From Nitrospirota bacterium (lineage in GTDB: Bacteria > Nitrospirota > Thermodesulfovibrionia > Thermodesulfovibrionales > JdFR-88), in NCBI GenBank assembly GCA_014874185.1, contig JACWAF010000028.1, positions 1 to 45,082 on the forward strand: DNA of 45,082 nucleotides. The letters run 5' to 3'. Position 1 is the stretch's first letter; the number at the start of each line of letters is the position of its first letter. The notes below the pieces were generated by a model. It did no database searches, was not told the DNA's origin, and worked only from the letters and a program-made list of their open reading frames with translations. Made by a program: the position numbers and the translations under genes. This document shows positions 41,907 through 45,082 of the stretch, in pieces.

Positions 41907-42176
41907 CTATTTCTTCTCGGAGCCCGCGTGCCCCTTGAACGTCCTTGTGGGGGCGAACTCGCCAAGTTTGTGCCCGACCATGTTGTCCGTCACGTAAACC
42001 GGTATGAACTTCCTTCCGTTGTGGACCGCAAACGTGAACCCGATGAACTCGGGCACTATGGTGGAGCGCCGCGACCAGGTCTTGATAGGCTTCTTGTCCC
42101 CGGTATTGATGCTCACGGTCACCTTCTTCATAAGCTTCTCGTCCACGAACGGGCCTTTTCTCAGGGACCTCGCCAT
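41907..42176 (-). CDS. rpsS: 30S ribosomal protein S19
   Basis: An 89-aa S19 protein: [64 protein letters not shown]. The start at 42176 overlaps the rplB stop by one base; the longer frame upstream is rplB in another frame. Confidence 0.98.
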   Translation of the reverse strand: MARSLRKGPFVDEKLMKKVTVSINTGDKKPIKTWSRRSTIVPEFIGFTFAVHNGRKFIPVYVTDNMVGHKLGEFAPTRTFKGHAGSEKK

Positions 42177-42994
42177 TATTTCCTTCTCCTTACTATGTAC
42201 TTGTCCGTCCTCGGGTTCTTGCGGGTCTTGACGCCCTCGGGCTTGCCCCACGGGGAGCACGCCGGACGTCCGCCCGAACTGCGGCCTTCACCGCCCCCGA
42301 GCGGATGGTCTACCGGGTTCATGACAACGCCCCTCACGTGGGGCCTCTTGCCAAGATAGCGTTTTCTGCCGGCCTTGCCGTAAGAGATGTTCTCGTGCTC
42401 GGAGTTGCCCACGGCCCCAACCGTGGCCATGCATATGGTGAGGACCATCCTCACCTCTCCGGAGGAGAGCTTCATCTGGGCATACCGGTCTTCCTTGGCC
42501 ACCAGCTGGGCCGATGCGCCCGCGCTCCTGGCCAGTTTCGCGCCGCCCCCCGGACGCAGCTCTATATTATGCACTACGGTGCCAAGCGGAATGTCCGAGA
42601 TGGGGAGCGCGTTTCCGGGCTTTATATCCACGCCGGGGCCGCTGATCACACTGTCGCCAGCCTTCAGTCCCTCGGGCGCGATTATGTACCTCTTCTCGCC
42701 GTCCTTGTACTTGAGCAGGGCTATCCGCGATGAGCGGTTCGGGTCGTACTCGATCGCCTCTACCACGGCGGGCACGCCCGTTTTGTCCCTGAGGAAGTCT
42801 ATTTGGCGGTACGCCCTCCTGGAGCCTCCGCCCCTCCACCAGACGCTTATGCCTCCGGTGTTCATCCTGCCGCCCGATTTCCTCATCCCTCTCGAGAGGG
42901 CCTTCTCGGGCTTCTTCTTTGTTATCTCGGCGAAATCATAGCCGGACTGGAACCTCCTGCCCGGAGATGTCGGATTGAACTTCTTTATTGCCAT
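42176..42994 (-). CDS. rplB: 50S ribosomal protein L2
   Basis: A 272-aa L2 protein: [45 protein letters not shown] and the conserved [23 protein letters not shown] with the peptidyl-transferase-centre histidine. Complete. Confidence 0.98.
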   Translation of the reverse strand: MAIKKFNPTSPGRRFQSGYDFAEITKKKPEKALSRGMRKSGGRMNTGGISVWWRGGGSRRAYRQIDFLRDKTGVPAVVEAIEYDPNRSSRIALLKYKDGEKRYIIAPEGLKAGDSVISGPGVDIKPGNALPISDIPLGTVVHNIELRPGGGAKLARSAGASAQLVAKEDRYAQMKLSSGEVRMVLTICMATVGAVGNSEHENISYGKAGRKRYLGKRPHVRGVVMNPVDHPLGGGEGRSSGGRPACSPWGKPEGVKTRKNPRTDKYIVRRRK

Positions 42995-43077
42995 CTGCCA
43001 GTCCCCTTTATAATCTTTCTCTTTTTTATTTTTATATTAAGTTTCATATTAAGCTTTCCAGGTTCGGATTCCCGCCC

Positions 43078-43368
43078 TTACGCGCCCTCGATAAAGTCGA
43101 GCTTCTGCCCGGCTTTGAGGGTGACCAGGGCCTTTTTGCGCTCCGGCGAGCGCCCAATGGATTTGCCCCACCTTTTTTTCTTGCTGTGCACCTTGATGGT
43201 GGCCACCTTGTCAACCTTCACCTTGAATATCTCTTCAATGGCCTTTTTTATCTCTATCTTATTGGCATCCAGGCCCACCTCGACCAGGACCTTGTTGCCG
43301 GCCTCTTTAAGGGCGGCCCCTTTCTCGGTAAACAGCGGTTTCTTTATCACTGAATATATGTTCATCAT
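43078..43368 (-). CDS. rplW: 50S ribosomal protein L23
   Basis: A 96-aa L23 protein: MNIYSVIKKPLFTEKGAAL, VEVGLDANKIEIKKAIEEIFKVKVDKVATIKVHSKKKRWGKSIGR. It is the docking site for trigger factor and SRP. The ATG overlaps the rplD stop by 4 nt; an 83-bp spacer precedes rplB. Confidence 0.97.
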   Translation of the reverse strand: MMNIYSVIKKPLFTEKGAALKEAGNKVLVEVGLDANKIEIKKAIEEIFKVKVDKVATIKVHSKKKRWGKSIGRSPERKKALVTLKAGQKLDFIEGA

Positions 43369-43991
43369 AGCGGTCTCGCCTCCAGGGTCTCCATCGCCTG
43401 CCTTGTGGCCAGCACTTTGTTATGTACCACCACATCATAAACGTTCAGGTCTCCGGCCTGCATCACGCTCACCCGCGGCATGTTCCTTGCCGAACGAAGT
43501 ATCTGCTCGTCCGGGTTCGCGAGGACTATCAGCACGCTCCCCTCTTTATCCGCCCCAAGGCCCTTCAGGATGCCCGCAAGCTCTTTCGTCCTGGGCTTTT
43601 CCATCGTGAGCCCGTCCAGCACGGTCAACTCCCCGTCGGCCAGCTTTTTGGAGAGCGCGGCGAACAGGGCCGTCCTCCTGGCCGTCTTCGGCATCTCGTA
43701 GGAGTAGTCCCTTGGCTGGGGGCCGAATATCGTGCCGCCCCCTCTCCAGAGCGGGCTCCTCAAGCTTCCGCTCCTTGCGCGTCCGGTATGCTTCTGTTTC
43801 CAGGGTTTTTTGCCTCCCCCGGAGACCAGCCCTTTTGTCTTGGTGGCGTGCGTGCCCTGCCTCTGGTTGGCAAGGTAGTTCACCACGGCCTCATGGATGA
43901 GACTCTCCTTACCGGAGAGGGCGAACCTCTCGGACGCCTCAAAATTGCTGACTACTTTATTATTTATATCTTTTATTTCTATGGCAGGCAT
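43365..43991 (-). CDS. rplD: 50S ribosomal protein L4
   Basis: A 208-aa L4 protein: NYLANQRQGTHATKTKGLVSGGGKKPWKQKHTGRARSGSLRSPLWRGGG (tunnel loop), and a C-terminal NVYDVVVHNKVLATRQAMETLE. In many bacteria L4 autoregulates the S10 operon. Complete. Confidence 0.97.
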   Translation of the reverse strand: MPAIEIKDINNKVVSNFEASERFALSGKESLIHEAVVNYLANQRQGTHATKTKGLVSGGGKKPWKQKHTGRARSGSLRSPLWRGGGTIFGPQPRDYSYEMPKTARRTALFAALSKKLADGELTVLDGLTMEKPRTKELAGILKGLGADKEGSVLIVLANPDEQILRSARNMPRVSVMQAGDLNVYDVVVHNKVLATRQAMETLEARPL

Positions 43992-43992
43992 C

Positions 43993-44610
43993 TCAGCTGT
44001 CCTTCCTTATCTCGACTATTGTGCCTTTCGCCCCGGGCACCGAGCCTCCTAAAAGGATAAGGTTCTGCTCGGCCCTTATTTCCACAATCTCAACATTCTT
44101 CGTTGTGACGCGCTCGGAGCCCATATGGCCCGGCATGCCCTGGCCCTTCCACACCCTTGAGGGGAAGGAGCTTGCGCCTATCGAGCCCGGGGCCCTGTTG
44201 AACATCGAGCCGTGCGAGCCGGGGCCGCCCTTGAATTTTTCCCTTTTCATGACGCCCTGGAAGCCCTTGCCCTTGGAGATGCCGCTCACGGAGACCTTGT
44301 CGCCTTTGGCGAACTTCTCAACGGTTATGGTCTCGCCCGCCTGCAGGCCGCCCATCGGGAATTCCTTCAGCTTTCTATAATAGGTCTTCACGCCGGCCTT
44401 CTCGAAGACGCCCTTTTCGGGCCTGGTGAGCTGTTTGGCCCTGGCGGTCTCGAAGAAGCCGACCTTCACGGCCTCGTAGCCGTGCTTTTCGCGGGTCTTC
44501 ACTTCAAGGACGAGACCTGGCGCGGCCTCTATGACCGTCACCGGCAGCATGCGGCCGTCCTGTGTGAATATCTGGGTCATTCCGAGTTTCTTTCCTACTA
44601 TCCCCGTCAT
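43993..44610 (-). CDS. rplC: 50S ribosomal protein L3
   Basis: A 205-aa L3 protein: [83 protein letters not shown]. The start overlaps the end of rpsJ by 4 nt. Confidence 0.98.
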   Translation of the reverse strand: MTGIVGKKLGMTQIFTQDGRMLPVTVIEAAPGLVLEVKTREKHGYEAVKVGFFETARAKQLTRPEKGVFEKAGVKTYYRKLKEFPMGGLQAGETITVEKFAKGDKVSVSGISKGKGFQGVMKREKFKGGPGSHGSMFNRAPGSIGASSFPSRVWKGQGMPGHMGSERVTTKNVEIVEIRAEQNLILLGGSVPGAKGTIVEIRKDS

Positions 44611-44924
44611 TGTTTGATCTCCACGTCCACGCCCGCGGCGATCTCAAGCTTCATCAGCGCGTCCATCGTCTGCTGGGTGGGCTCGTATATGTCTATAAGC
44701 CTCTTATGGGTGCGGATCTCGAACTGCTCCCTGGACTTCTTGTCCACGTGCGGCGACCGCAGTACGGTGTACTTGCTTATCTTGGTGGGAAGCGGCACCG
44801 GCCCGGCCACTCTGGCGCCGGTCCTCTTTGCGGCCTCCACTATCTCCCTGACCGACATGTCCAGAAGCCTGTGGTCGTATGCCCTTAACTTGATCCTGAT
44901 CTTCTGCTGGTTCATTCTCGCCAC
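44607..44924 (-). CDS. rpsJ: 30S ribosomal protein S10
   Basis: A 105-aa S10 (NusE): [82 protein letters not shown]. It begins one base after the tuf stop, so tuf and the S10 operon are joined. Confidence 0.98.
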   Translation of the reverse strand: MARMNQQKIRIKLRAYDHRLLDMSVREIVEAAKRTGARVAGPVPLPTKISKYTVLRSPHVDKKSREQFEIRTHKRLIDIYEPTQQTMDALMKLEIAAGVDVEIKQ

Positions 44925-44925
44925 T

Positions 44926-45082
44926 CTATTCCAGTATTTCAGTCACGACGCCTGCGCCAACTGTCCTTCCGCCTTCTCTGATCGCGAACCTCATCCCCTG
45001 CTCCATCGCAACGGGGCCGATCAGCTCCACCAGGAAGGTCACGTTATCACCCGGCATTACCATCTCTACACCCTCGGCAAGC
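44926..45082 (-). CDS. tuf: Elongation factor Tu, C-terminal end (partial)
   Basis: The last 51 codons of EF-Tu read in from the right edge: [51 protein letters not shown]. This is the domain III barrel end. The remainder of the gene lies outside the window. Confidence 0.97.
   Translation of the reverse strand, partial: LAEGVEMVMPGDNVTFLVELIGPVAMEQGMRFAIREGGRTVGAGVVTEILE

Overview
The window is chromosomal DNA of a Gram-negative-type anaerobic or microaerobic bacterium. It carries multihaem and dihaem c-type cytochromes with a CcdA-type maturation factor, a FeoB/DtxR iron locus, RNase Y with its usual YmdB-like partner, and a standard S10-spc-alpha ribosomal block. Gene content and order remind me most of Nitrospirota or deltaproteobacterial lineages. 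That placement is a low-confidence inference, because no 16S gene or other decisive marker is present.

Layout. (1) 1-9.8 kb: a complete type I CRISPR-Cas locus on the minus strand, in the order cas6, cas3 (helicase first, HD nuclease last), cas8, cas7, cas5, cas1, cas2, cas4, leader, array. The array runs off the left edge. An apparent internal ribosome binding site in cas8 would produce a separate Cas11 small subunit. (2) 9.8-10.8 kb: a frameshifted tyrosine-recombinase remnant ending next to the 3' end of a tRNA-Glu/tRNA-Gln pair, which looks like an old integration boundary. (3) 10.9-16.1 kb: an aldo/keto reductase, a dihaem peroxidase, then a MOSC gene, mogA and ccdA. A HicAB toxin-antitoxin cassette sits at the MOSC start, and the first 114 bp of the MOSC locus are present on both sides of it. 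(4) 16.1-18.7 kb: rpsP-khpA, terminator, trmD-rplS-rnhB, with no rimM. (5) 18.8-24.2 kb: a chorismate-binding synthase, dcd, a 6S-like RNA plus a second structured region, rny and a ymdB-like gene. (6) 24.2-30.7 kb: queF, a DtxR regulator and feoB in one operon; a multihaem cytochrome, a thioesterase, a small membrane protein and rho in another. (7) 30.6-45.1 kb: the alpha, spc and S10 operons from a small membrane ORF (possible selenoprotein) after rplQ to the 3' end of tuf. rpmD and adk are missing from their usual places.

Beyond the genes, intergenic DNA is packed with dispersed palindromic repeats of several families. One family (four copies between 14.7 and 20.6 kb) has a copy read in frame as part of the chorismate-binding synthase. 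Several genes (cas6, hicA, MOSC, akr) have a -10-like hexamer only 5-6 nt before the start codon and little or no Shine-Dalgarno sequence, suggesting leaderless transcripts.

The most novel-looking items are the Cas11 internal start, the HicAB cassette that leaves an intact copy of its target gene, the in-frame palindromic element, the possible UGA/Sec readthrough after rplQ, the paired structured RNAs upstream of rny, and two CRISPR spacers that match the same hexapeptide-coding repeat from opposite strands.
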